A stretch of DNA of 64,000 nt. Origin: Eutreptiella sp. 'Long Island Sound 2002'. Its lineage: Eukaryota; Euglenozoa; Euglenophyceae; Eutreptiales; Eutreptiaceae. Positions 1-8,492 of this stretch are shown here, piece by piece (positions within the stretch are counted from its first letter, which is position 1; the number at the start of each line of letters is the position of its first letter). The stretch spans positions 68,143,725 through 68,207,724 of the forward strand of contig OZ038383.1 of assembly GCA_964036045.1 (NCBI GenBank), in the 5' to 3' direction. The notes under the pieces are model-generated. The model was not told where the DNA came from. It ran no database searches and was given only the letters and a program-made list of their open reading frames with translations. Both the position numbers and the translations under genes were made by a program.

Positions 1-373
1 AGGACCGAGTAGGTCCTCCATCATGCGCTGCAAATCGGTGTTGCCATTCTTGGTGCCCATAGGCACCATTTTGCACTGCATGGGACCCAGCGGCGTAGAC
101 ATCGCTGTGCAGGGCCTGGAGTCCGGGTGTAACGGGATCTGGGGATAGCCGTGTTTCACGTCTAACACCATGAAGATCCGTTTTTTTTGTTGTTTCTGGA
201 GGATGGTGTCGATCAGAGGAAGCGAGTACGAGTCGTGCTCGGTTTGCTCGTTCAAACCTCTGTAATCATCTACCAACCTCCACTCGCCCTTCTCTTTCTT
301 GGGCACGATAAGAGCTGGGCTGGCTTAATCACTGTCGGAGGGTTCGATCCAGCCCCGCTCAATAAACTTGGTC
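1..373 (-). pseudogene. pol: Family-2 chromovirus copy 2a: RT fragment of pol (distal part)
   Basis: This is the downstream half of a pol gene whose upstream half lies at 11475-13497; element 1a (379-11469) separates them. It aligns closely with 26585-26960 of copy 2b and encodes the same RT segment, with recognisable pieces such as KGEWRL, DYRGLNEQTEHDSYSLPL and MVLDVKHGY, then the block leading to QRMMEDLLGP. It is broken: where 2b reads SEWASP this copy reads SD-stop-ASP, a TAA near 325-330. Unlike 2b, it keeps the frame through the HPDSR...TAMSTPL block. The rest of its pol and its 3' LTR lie left of the window. Identity with 2b is seen directly; the RT assignment rests on the conserved family motifs. 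Confidence 0.85.
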
Positions 374-378
374 AACAA
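374..378. repeat. Left TSD (AACAA) of element 1a
   Basis: AACAA here is repeated at 11470-11474 directly after the other LTR. The uninterrupted paralogue at about 26955 reads CCAACAGCTTC, consistent with a 5-bp staggered cut by a gypsy-type integrase. Confidence 0.9.
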
Positions 379-1105
379 AGAAAGATGTCCTTGAATTATG
401 CCCTAGGTCTTTTGATGTATTCCTGCAAGTTGGTTTTGTAGTGGAAAACCCCAAACCAAAGCAGCCAGTAGAGCAAGGACTGAATATGGATCGAATCAAT
501 GAAATCAATGATTGGTTTTGGAATCCAGTGTAACACAGAAGGGCTGCAGATAGACAAAGCAGGTATATGAACATAGATTCAATCACAAATGAATAATGCA
601 AAAGGTTTTATATGAAAATTGGTCAGACTCTAGCCTCAGTGGTTGCAATAGGCACTTCATGTGCACTCTTTTGGGTGAAATGGTGCTGGTTAGGACTGAG
701 GGGCATAGATGTCAGGACCACACAGAAAATGACTTGGCCAAGCAACTGAATTCAGAAACAGTTACAACGTAGGACCACAATAAGTGGTAGATTCAATTGA
801 GTATAGGGGTCTTGGGGTGGGAGACCACTTAGGCTTAACCTCCAAGGCCCACAAGCATGGAATGCCTGATTTATTTTGGTATGACCTCCATGAAGGAAGG
901 TACCTCCGCTCAGTTGAGTGGTAGGGGTGAACTTCATGGGGGGGGCTAGGGTCACAACCCTAGTTACCTTGAGAAAGTGTACTTTAGGCCACAAAAGAGA
1001 GATAAAAACACTTAAGTTTGTCTCAGCATCAACAAAGGGTTTTAAGGGGGGGCTTAGCCTGGATCAAGCCCTCCAAGAAAGACATGGCAGTGACTTTTTC
1101 TTACT
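379..1105 (-). repeat. 3' LTR of element 1a (727 bp)
   Basis: Near-identical to 10743-11469. On the minus strand it begins AGTAAG and ends CTTTCT, so it lacks the usual TG...CA ends; the AACAA duplication fixes these borders. A TATA-like TATAAAA lies at 606-612 on the minus strand. Confidence 0.95.
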
Positions 1106-1111
1106 CCCCCC
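1106..1111 (-). other. Polypurine tract of element 1a
   Basis: A run of six G on the minus strand directly abuts the start of the 3' LTR, where the plus-strand DNA primer of a gypsy element is expected. It also confirms the minus orientation. Confidence 0.7.
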
Positions 1112-3686
1112 TGGAGTACTAGTTGATCAAGCTAGTAGGACCAAGGAAAAAGGCTCAAATATTCCCAAAATTACCTCAAAAAATGCATTAAACTCACAGT
1201 AAACATTCTCATCACTTCATAGAAGCCTATCACACTGTATGGACCCTTGAAAAACAGTGTAATGTACCGTGAATGATGTCCCTTCGAAGGGGCATTCCTC
1301 AAAAGTCGCTGGCGTGCGGCGAAAACTTTTGGAAAAAGTGTGGGGGCAGTGGGAGTTGAACCCAGGACTCCCTGTCTAGAGCACATGTGTCTGTCCACTA
1401 GGGTACAGCCGAACGCTCTAATGCGGACGGTTATCGCCGTATAAACAGCGTTTTAGTAAACGTCCTGACCAAGGGCCAGGGCGGAGCAATACTCCCAATG
1501 GAGGACACAAACCCCCAGGAGCTGAAAAAAATAGAAAATGGAACCAGCAGGGAGTGATTCCTGCGGTTCTGCGGAAGGGGCTGCGATTTAGCAAGTGAAA
1601 TCGTTGAAAATCGACGAAACCACGCGGGAAATCGTCATTTTTACACATAACTTAAAGTCGCAGACAAGCGCAAACGAAGCGGACGCCAAGAAAAGGGTTG
1701 CGCAAGCGAAAACGGCATTTGGAAAAGAAGGTATGTGCCGTAGTTTTTTAAAGTTTTCAAAGAAAATTTTTGCACAGTTGCATCAAAATTTTTATAAACA
1801 CAGAGTAAAGTATTCACAATCAGCCCGCACCACAGAGCAGTTCAACAACCCGTCTCTCAGGTATGTCTGTGTCATTTCACACTCACGCATTGCGTTCGTG
1901 TTGGTTGCTCCGTCAAAACGTTAGGGTTGTTAACGCTGTGCTCGTTGGGGGGTCGGGTGTTCATCTCGCGTGCTCTGCACAGGTGAAAGCAGGAGTGAAA
2001 GGTATGTGATGCGAATGGAGCGCGCAGCGCGTATGTAGGGTTAGAATATGCGCTGTGCTCGCGATGCATGTGCCTAATCTAGGCATCCACACGCTGTATC
2101 GCTTCACCTGTATCCCTAATCCACCCTTGTTTCTTTTCTCACAGGTTAGCGTTTGTACGTGTGCGGCCGTAGCGTTCAAGTTGAGTTGCTTAAAACGCTT
2201 AGGTTTGTTTTGTGTTCGTTTCAATGCGGCATTCACACGATGCATGGTAAGTAAGGTAGGTTAGCCCAGGAGGAGCTCACCTCCTGGTTGAGTCTGTGGT
2301 TAAGCCTTCCTTCCCTGCGTGCACATGATGCATTAAAGGGTAGGCCACGCGAATTGCGCACGGTAAACCTTGTTTAGGCTACCCAGGGGCTCCTTGGTAC
2401 GTTCTTTAAGAGAACCTGAGGAGTCCCTTAACGCTTGCTTGCTTGATAAGGGTAGCTGCTCCATGCAGCGTGTTTGCGGACAGCGTATTATAGGGCACAC
2501 TGAGAAGGGTATAACACCTGGAGTGTGCCTTGGTTCCTCCGCCGCAAACGCCCTTTCATTTGCCTTTGTTTTACAGGTGGGCAGGTAGGGTGAGTGGTGC
2601 AGCAGCATTTTTTTATGCCCTGCTAAACAGGGGCGCAGTTCACACAAACAAGTAACTCCGCTCCGCCTGTGGCAGAGCAGGGAGTCCGACTTCATCGACA
2701 TCTGCGCCTTGCACACGAGAGCACTCCTTCCCTCCAAGCCCTTGCAGGGGAAACGCGTTGTGGCGTCCCCTGTGAGGCCACAGTTGCTTAGCAGCGCTGT
2801 GTTCTCTTGTCATTTCACAGGTGGGTCGCTAGGACCCTCGAGAACTTTCTCTTCGCAACGCCAAGTAGAGTGTGCGTGTAGGAGTGGTAGTCCTGCGTGG
2901 GGGCTAGAGCCAGTTGCCCAGCGCTCGCCCACCAGGATGGTGCCACTGTAGGGTGTGTAGGACCTGTAGGGGGCGTGTCACTGTCCCACCCTTTTCCTGC
3001 AATTTTAGCTGGGTTGGTGGGCTGTGACAGTGGGTTAGGTTAGTGTTTTTGGCCACATAGCAAACAGGCGTTTTGCATGCCTTCATAGCTTTTGGCCACC
3101 CCTCCCTGTAGTAGTCAGGTAGGTAGGGAAAACAATACCTGGACTAACACTCTGGGTATTCCCCCAAGGTTTTGCGCCAGCACAGAAATTGGGCGCATAG
3201 GGGAGGGGAGACCCGGGGCGTACCCCGTGGCATCAATAAGCCAACCCTCCGGGTTTAGCAAGGGCGCAGACTTGGGTATAATTAGGACACCACTTCTGCG
3301 GCTTGCTCTTAGGACCTTAGGACTAGCACACTCACACATACGTCATGGCAAGTAAGGGTAAGGTAAACCCTGAAAGGAAGGGTAGAACCCCATGGGTCTG
3401 GACCAGTCAGGGGTCCTAACTGTGGGCTCGCTTGTCCCCAAGGAGGGGAGACACACCTTGCCTCATAACACCTTGCTTGTCATTCCCCCCTGGTGTAGAA
3501 AGCCACCGTTCTTCGTTGGCTCACCAAGGTCATTACATTAGGGCAGTACCCATGCAACACATGGTCAACAAGGCAAACACTCGCTGGGTGGCTGCAATCT
3601 TGATAAGCGGCCACCTGGCTCACGCTGGAAACCATAGGCATGGGTCTGCAGGGCACAGACAGGGTCAGCTGACTGACACAGGGTAA
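1112..3686 (-). other. Long non-coding 3' tail of family 1 between pol and 3' LTR
   Basis: About 2.6 kb with no convincing gene. Short open frames occur in several phases but none has recognisable motifs. Blocks of it are conserved in L0: 3130-3360 matches the reverse complement of about 51020-51240, and 2300-2370 matches about 52260-52330. It is therefore part of the family and not a later insertion. It contains a tRNA-like segment near 1331-1405. Its role is unknown; packaging, RNA stability or a lost third gene are all possible. Confidence 0.6.
1331..1405 (-). other. tRNA-like segment with A and B boxes and a T-run
   Basis: Read on the minus strand it has an A-box-like TACCCTAGTGG, then a B-box-like GGTTCAACTCC about 40 bases on, and a TTTTT run shortly after, as in RNA polymerase III genes. 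A clean cloverleaf with acceptor and anticodon stems could not be built, so it is called tRNA-like (a pseudo-tRNA or SINE head) and not a functional tRNA. Confidence 0.4.
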
Positions 3687-6600
3687 TTAGTTTCGCTTCT
3701 TACGCTGGGACATAGTCTCAGCACGGGTTAGGAGCTGCCCCTCGTTGTTCTCAACGAGGTAAGTGCGGAAGATGGGGTTGATACTCCCATCTGGTTGTAT
3801 GAAGGCTGACATAGGTTCCCAGGTCGCCTCGGACAACCCATAGCCATCCCACAGGGTAAGGAATTTCCAGCCCTGTTTATACTCGTGGCGAGCAATACCT
3901 GCAACCACGTAGTAACCATCGACTGCCATCTCATCGGCAGTCATCTCTTCGAGTTCGTCTGCCTCCTCTGGACTGGCAGCGTTCTCTAGGTCTATACGTT
4001 CAATCTCACTGTCGCTGAGGCGCCACTCATCCCAAGACAAGTCGTCAGGGGAGTGATAGTGCCTCAGCTGCTTAGGAGCACATAGCAGTTCACCACCTAG
4101 ACGTGGACTGCACCTGACATGGATCCTGGATCCATCTATCCTGATGATACGATAGGGTCCAAAGTAAGGGTCCTGTAGGCAGTTACGTGGCCAGGAGGGT
4201 AGGCGTGAATGGTGTACCAAAACAAGGTCACCAACCTTGAAGCTGGCAGGTCGCCGTAGGCGGTTCCGTCGGCTCTGTTCACGGTCACGAATGTGCCTCA
4301 GGTTAGTACCAGCCTGGTTAGCCAGAGACTGCTTGTGTTCTAGCCAATCTCCTACAGGGCTCTTGAAGTCCTCAGGAAAGGGGGTTTTGAAGAACCAAGC
4401 AGGTCGTCCTCCATGGAACAGTTCGTGGGGGGTGAAACCCGTAGAAGAGCTCCGCTGTGAGTTCATGGACAGAACTGCCCAGGGCACTAGGCGTACCCAG
4501 TCCTTGGTGCGTTCCTGTTTCATCAGGATTCTTAAGTTTTGCTCCACCACACGGTTCTGTCTCTCACAGAGAGGGTTAGACGTGTGAGTGTAGGGCACAC
4601 CTGTGGTTACCTCCACGTTGAGGGCATTTAGCACTCGTTTGTACCACCCAGTGTCACTGCGGATGCGTACATCTTCATCAGAGTGCACCTGTTTAGGTGC
4701 TCCATAGGGTTCGAACCATTGTTCGACCAACATTTTCACAGTCTGCTCACCTGTGATTTTCTTATTGCAAGGGAACACACAGGTGAAGCGAGATGGACCA
4801 CAGGTGACCACGAGGCAACTATCATAGCCGCCAAAGCGTGGTAGGCCGTGGATGTAATCCACGTAGAGAAGAGAGTTAGCACAATAGGGTATGGGTAAGC
4901 TGGAGATCAGACCCCTATCCCTACTGTCGCTCTGCTTGCTGGCATGACAGCCACAAGCATCCACAATGGTCTGCATACGCGACCTCAGTTCAGTCAGGGT
5001 TAGACTGGAGTAGAAACACTCACGGAAGAAGTCCACTGAGCGATTAGCGCCAGTGTGACCGGAACTGAGATGGGACCACTGTAGGCACCCATCTAGTCGT
5101 GCCTCAGGCACCACAATTCGGTCCTCGTAGAAGAGGTACTGATTGTTCTTATACCACTGGTGCCCGTCAATGACACGGGGTTCGAGACCAGTGTTGAGGG
5201 TTTGGAGAATTTCTTCATACTCTGACTGATAGTCGGTTAGACTCCAACCCTCCAGGATTCCAGCAGTGCGCATGGACAGGTCAAGCTGGACATCCATACG
5301 CTGGAAAGCCTCTTTGGCGAGCGCCTCAGAGCTCTCACCAATAAGCGCATCGAAGTTGTTGCGCGATATATAGTCAGACAGTTCATTCTTAATCCCGGGG
5401 ATATGATGCACTGTCAGCCTGAACTGGCTCAGGTAAGTCCACCACCGTTTTAGCTTCGCTTTCTCTGGTGGTGGGCCCTTCTGAAATGACTTCACAGGCT
5501 CCTGGTCACACAGCCAGACAATAGGGTTAGACCCCAGGAGTCGGGATTGTGAAGATAGCACCAACATACCGGCCAGGAGTTCCTGGTCATAGGTGCTGTA
5601 GTTGGAACGCGCTTGGTTCCACTTCCAATTCCAGTGTCCCAGTGGCACCAGTCGCCACTCACTGGTAGGATAGTCGTGTTTCAACGAACCATCACGGTTC
5701 AGTCCAGTAGTACGATAATGGCAGTGGGTTAGCTCAGCGGGGTTAAGCTCCTGCCATTGATAGATCGTACCTCCCCCCCCTACATCACTGGCATCAGTGA
5801 TCAGGACTATCTCGCCCTCGGGGCGGGGAACTCCCAGGCAGTTGGAGGAGGCAATCTTCTTCTTCAACTCCTGGAAACACTCTTCCTCTCTGGAGGTCCA
5901 CCTCCAGGGAGTAGTTTTCTTGATTAGGTCAGTGAGGGGTGCAGAGGAGTAAGTAAAATTGTGGATGTGACGCCGATAGAAATTACAGGCGCCCACAAAA
6001 CTCCTCACATCGTGTAGACCCTTCTTAGGGTCATCGCGAATCTGCATGTCCTGTAGGGGCTGCATCTTAGACGCGGCTGGTTTCCACCAGCCATACCCCA
6101 CGTCGAAACCCAAATACTCCATCTCCTCTTTCATGAACTCACATTTTTCGAGTTTGATTCGGAGATGGTTTTCTTGACAAACAGTGAAGAATTCACGTAG
6201 GAGAAGGACATGGTCCTCTTTGGTATTAGTACCCAAACTCACGTCGTCGATGTGAGCCTCCATTTCTGCACCCCGAGAAATCAACTCTTGTACTAGAGGC
6301 CTGCGCCTCAGTATGTACAAAATTTTGTTCATAAGCTCCTGGAAGAGCGCTGGGGCGTTAGCCACCCCGAAAGGCATAACCTTCCACTTGAAGACACGAC
6401 CCTTAGGGGTTATAAAGGCAAGCAGCTCCTGAGCTGCGGCGGTTAGGTCAACCTGCCAGAAACCAGAGCGTTTGTCCATTTTGGTCTTATACCTACATTT
6501 GGCAATACGCTCCAGGGTGTTTTCCATGTTAGGAATACTCCCTGAGTGGTTCTGGGTTTTCTTGTTGACCTCACCATAGTCTACAACAAGACGTAGAGCA

Positions 6601-8465
6601 GTCGACCCTGGTTTAGCAACAAGGAAACAGGGGCTGCAGTGATGGGGATAGTCCCCATGTTTGTACTCTTCAACGAGGCCAGCATCAATGCATTCTTGGA
6701 TCTGGCGCTCGATTTCTTCAACCTGTTCCTGTGGAGCGGGATAGGGACAACGCCTCACTCGCGTCTTTTCAAATTCGGGTTTCAATTTCAGGTCCATCTG
6801 GACCAGTTTTTTGCAAGATAGGGGAGGCGGCAAGGCGGAGAACACCTCCTCATATGTTATCAGCAGTTTCTTCAGGCGGGGGTCAAGGTTAAGACTCTCG
6901 ACTTTCTGAAGGAAATCCTCCTCAGCATGGAGGTTGCTTTTTCCATGTTCTTTCTTTTTATGCCGATCAGCAGTTTCGGCAGGTACAGTACCATCGTCCC
7001 ACTCAGGGGGACATTGCTGCCCATAGTGTAGAGAGTACACTAGAGGTATCTCAGGATCAGGCAGCGTATAGGACTCATCGTCCTCCTCAGACCAGATGGA
7101 GTATTTCCAGGTCTGTCTGAGGTATTGCAGCCGCTCTTGGCGCTCAATACCTTCGGCCTTCAGGTACAACAGCCGTCGGAGTTCTTGCGTGTCAAGCTCA
7201 GACAAGGGCATGTTATTAGCAGCAGGCCGTGCCAGAGCATCAGTACTCCGGGCCACGGATTCACCTGTGTGCACAGGCTGCATGTGTAGCACTGGTTTCC
7301 CAACAGAGGAAGCGGGTTCAGAGGTTGACTCTAGATCTACCTCCTCTAGCAACAGCTGGGCCAGGAAAGCACTATGTTTTAGGTCAACACAGCTGGGATC
7401 AACAGAGGGAATAGTGCTGGCGATCTCAGACAGTTGGTCGTCAGCATCCTCTTTTACAGCTGCAGGTTCCAGATAGTCATCAGGAGACTCACACCCTGTA
7501 AGTGTGGCAGATAGGTGCTCAGGAGATCGATTTTTGAGATCATAAAGGGTCAGGCCACGATTTTCGGCCATGACCTCTTTTAGTAGCACCTGGTCCAGGT
7601 CACACAGGGGTACAGGATTGAGAGATCCATCGATGATGGACAGGAAACTGGCCCACTCAGGGGCCTGCATAGCTGTGTCTGAGTCCTCAGGCACATAGAT
7701 GGGGCCGTCGGGGAGTTGCACTCTTCCCACGGTCATTCGGTCAAGCATACGGCGCCAGTAGGCATGTTCACCAGAGCAACCCCAGTCAGGGGTGCACATA
7801 ACAACCCTTCCTCCCTCATAAGCGATCTTGGTCAGGACCTTCGCGAGCAGGGAGAAGGGAGGGTTAGCATACGCTAGGCCCATTGCTTTCCAGAAGAAAC
7901 GGAAAGCATTGTTCGTTTGTTTCGAGCAGTACAACTGCATGATGTGCTGTTGTTGGCTCGCAAACAATTCCACCTGGATCTCATCCAGGTTTACCTGAAG
8001 GGCCGCCAGTCCATTTTCGAGAACATGACGGGCCAGTTGGTAATTTTCAGTACGATAGTTCGTCTTGGCTGCGTAGCGCAGCCCAGACTCTTTTCGTCCT
8101 GACAGCTCCAAAGGAACGGAGAATAGCCCACTGCCAAAGTCGCAGTGTAAAGAGTAAGGACGCTGTAGGGACAGCATTTTAACCTGGGGGTTTCTTCTTA
8201 GAAAGTCAGTGCCAATGACAATGTCAAAGGCGTCAGTGTCCAAAACTCTGCAGTGTTGAGTCACGGTTTCGTCGCCCAGACAGATGGTCACATCGACACC
8301 CCCCAAGGAATGGATGGTACGACCATCCCCTACTCTTATGGCCACGGTCTTAGTCTTCCTGAAAGTTTTAAGCAGGCGCCGGGCCACTATGGAAAGTGTT
8401 GCACCGGTATCAAGCACTGCTCGAAAAACCTGATCCCCGATTTTCACGAGGATCCAGAAAACCAA
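3687..8465 (-). CDS. pol: Pol polyprotein of element 1a (PR-NPPF-RT-RH-INT-chromodomain)
   Basis: A 1592-residue Ty3/gypsy Pol. Domains by residue from 8465: aspartic protease with DTG at 19-21; an extra domain about 160-250 with ANPPFSLL (NPPF 201-204) and CTPDW; RT about 560-790 with the VDYGEVN block, MPFGVANAP and catalytic HIDD at 738-741; RNase H about 880-1035 beginning LITDAS (D890); zinc-binding HHCC-like region about 1130-1175; integrase core with D1203, D1263 and E1301; chromodomain about 1517-1560 (EYKQGWKFLTLW, ATWEP). There is no ATG at the start: the frame runs back without a stop to the UAG at 8490-8492 that ends gag, so Pol is probably made as a Gag-Pol readthrough product. 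The region 250-530 is acidic with no recognised fold. All catalytic residues checked are present. Confidence 0.95.
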   Translation of the reverse strand: MVFWILVKIGDQVFRAVLDTGATLSIVARRLLKTFRKTKTVAIRVGDGRTIHSLGGVDVTICLGDETVTQHCRVLDTDAFDIVIGTDFLRRNPQVKMLSLQRPYSLHCDFGSGLFSVPLELSGRKESGLRYAAKTNYRTENYQLARHVLENGLAALQVNLDEIQVELFASQQQHIMQLYCSKQTNNAFRFFWKAMGLAYANPPFSLLAKVLTKIAYEGGRVVMCTPDWGCSGEHAYWRRMLDRMTVGRVQLPDGPIYVPEDSDTAMQAPEWASFLSIIDGSLNPVPLCDLDQVLLKEVMAENRGLTLYDLKNRSPEHLSATLTGCESPDDYLEPAAVKEDADDQLSEIASTIPSVDPSCVDLKHSAFLAQLLLEEVDLESTSEPASSVGKPVLHMQPVHTGESVARSTDALARPAANNMPLSELDTQELRRLLYLKAEGIERQERLQYLRQTWKYSIWSEEDDESYTLPDPEIPLVYSLHYGQQCPPEWDDGTVPAETADRHKKKEHGKSNLHAEEDFLQKVESLNLDPRLKKLLITYEEVFSALPPPLSCKKLVQMDLKLKPEFEKTRVRRCPYPAPQEQVEEIERQIQECIDAGLVEEYKHGDYPHHCSPCFLVAKPGSTALRLVVDYGEVNKKTQNHSGSIPNMENTLERIAKCRYKTKMDKRSGFWQVDLTAAAQELLAFITPKGRVFKWKVMPFGVANAPALFQELMNKILYILRRRPLVQELISRGAEMEAHIDDVSLGTNTKEDHVLLLREFFTVCQENHLRIKLEKCEFMKEEMEYLGFDVGYGWWKPAASKMQPLQDMQIRDDPKKGLHDVRSFVGACNFYRRHIHNFTYSSAPLTDLIKKTTPWRWTSREEECFQELKKKIASSNCLGVPRPEGEIVLITDASDVGGGGTIYQWQELNPAELTHCHYRTTGLNRDGSLKHDYPTSEWRLVPLGHWNWKWNQARSNYSTYDQELLAGMLVLSSQSRLLGSNPIVWLCDQEPVKSFQKGPPPEKAKLKRWWTYLSQFRLTVHHIPGIKNELSDYISRNNFDALIGESSEALAKEAFQRMDVQLDLSMRTAGILEGWSLTDYQSEYEEILQTLNTGLEPRVIDGHQWYKNNQYLFYEDRIVVPEARLDGCLQWSHLSSGHTGANRSVDFFRECFYSSLTLTELRSRMQTIVDACGCHASKQSDSRDRGLISSLPIPYCANSLLYVDYIHGLPRFGGYDSCLVVTCGPSRFTCVFPCNKKITGEQTVKMLVEQWFEPYGAPKQVHSDEDVRIRSDTGWYKRVLNALNVEVTTGVPYTHTSNPLCERQNRVVEQNLRILMKQERTKDWVRLVPWAVLSMNSQRSSSTGFTPHELFHGGRPAWFFKTPFPEDFKSPVGDWLEHKQSLANQAGTNLRHIRDREQSRRNRLRRPASFKVGDLVLVHHSRLPSWPRNCLQDPYFGPYRIIRIDGSRIHVRCSPRLGGELLCAPKQLRHYHSPDDLSWDEWRLSDSEIERIDLENAASPEEADELEEMTADEMAVDGYYVVAGIARHEYKQGWKFLTLWDGYGLSEATWEPMSAFIQPDGSINPIFRTYLVENNEGQLLTRAETMSQRKKRN

Positions 8466-8492
8466 GTCCTCCTCTTCGGAGCCGCCCCCCTA
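8466..8492 (-). promoter_or_regulatory. Gag-pol junction with in-frame UAG (candidate readthrough site)
   Basis: Gag ends GAA-TAG, and the same frame continues GGG GGC GGC TCC GAA GAG without another stop into the protease. Gag and pol share one reading frame with a single stop between them. The UAG followed by G-rich codons resembles the gammaretroviral readthrough context (UAG GGA). A GAGGA/TCCTC pairing just downstream could form a stem. Readthrough is inferred; suppressor activity is not visible from sequence. Confidence 0.65.

Noticed and set aside
1112-3686. An env-like third gene in the 1a tail
   Set aside because: No frame has a signal peptide, a membrane segment or conservation with the L0 tail at protein level.
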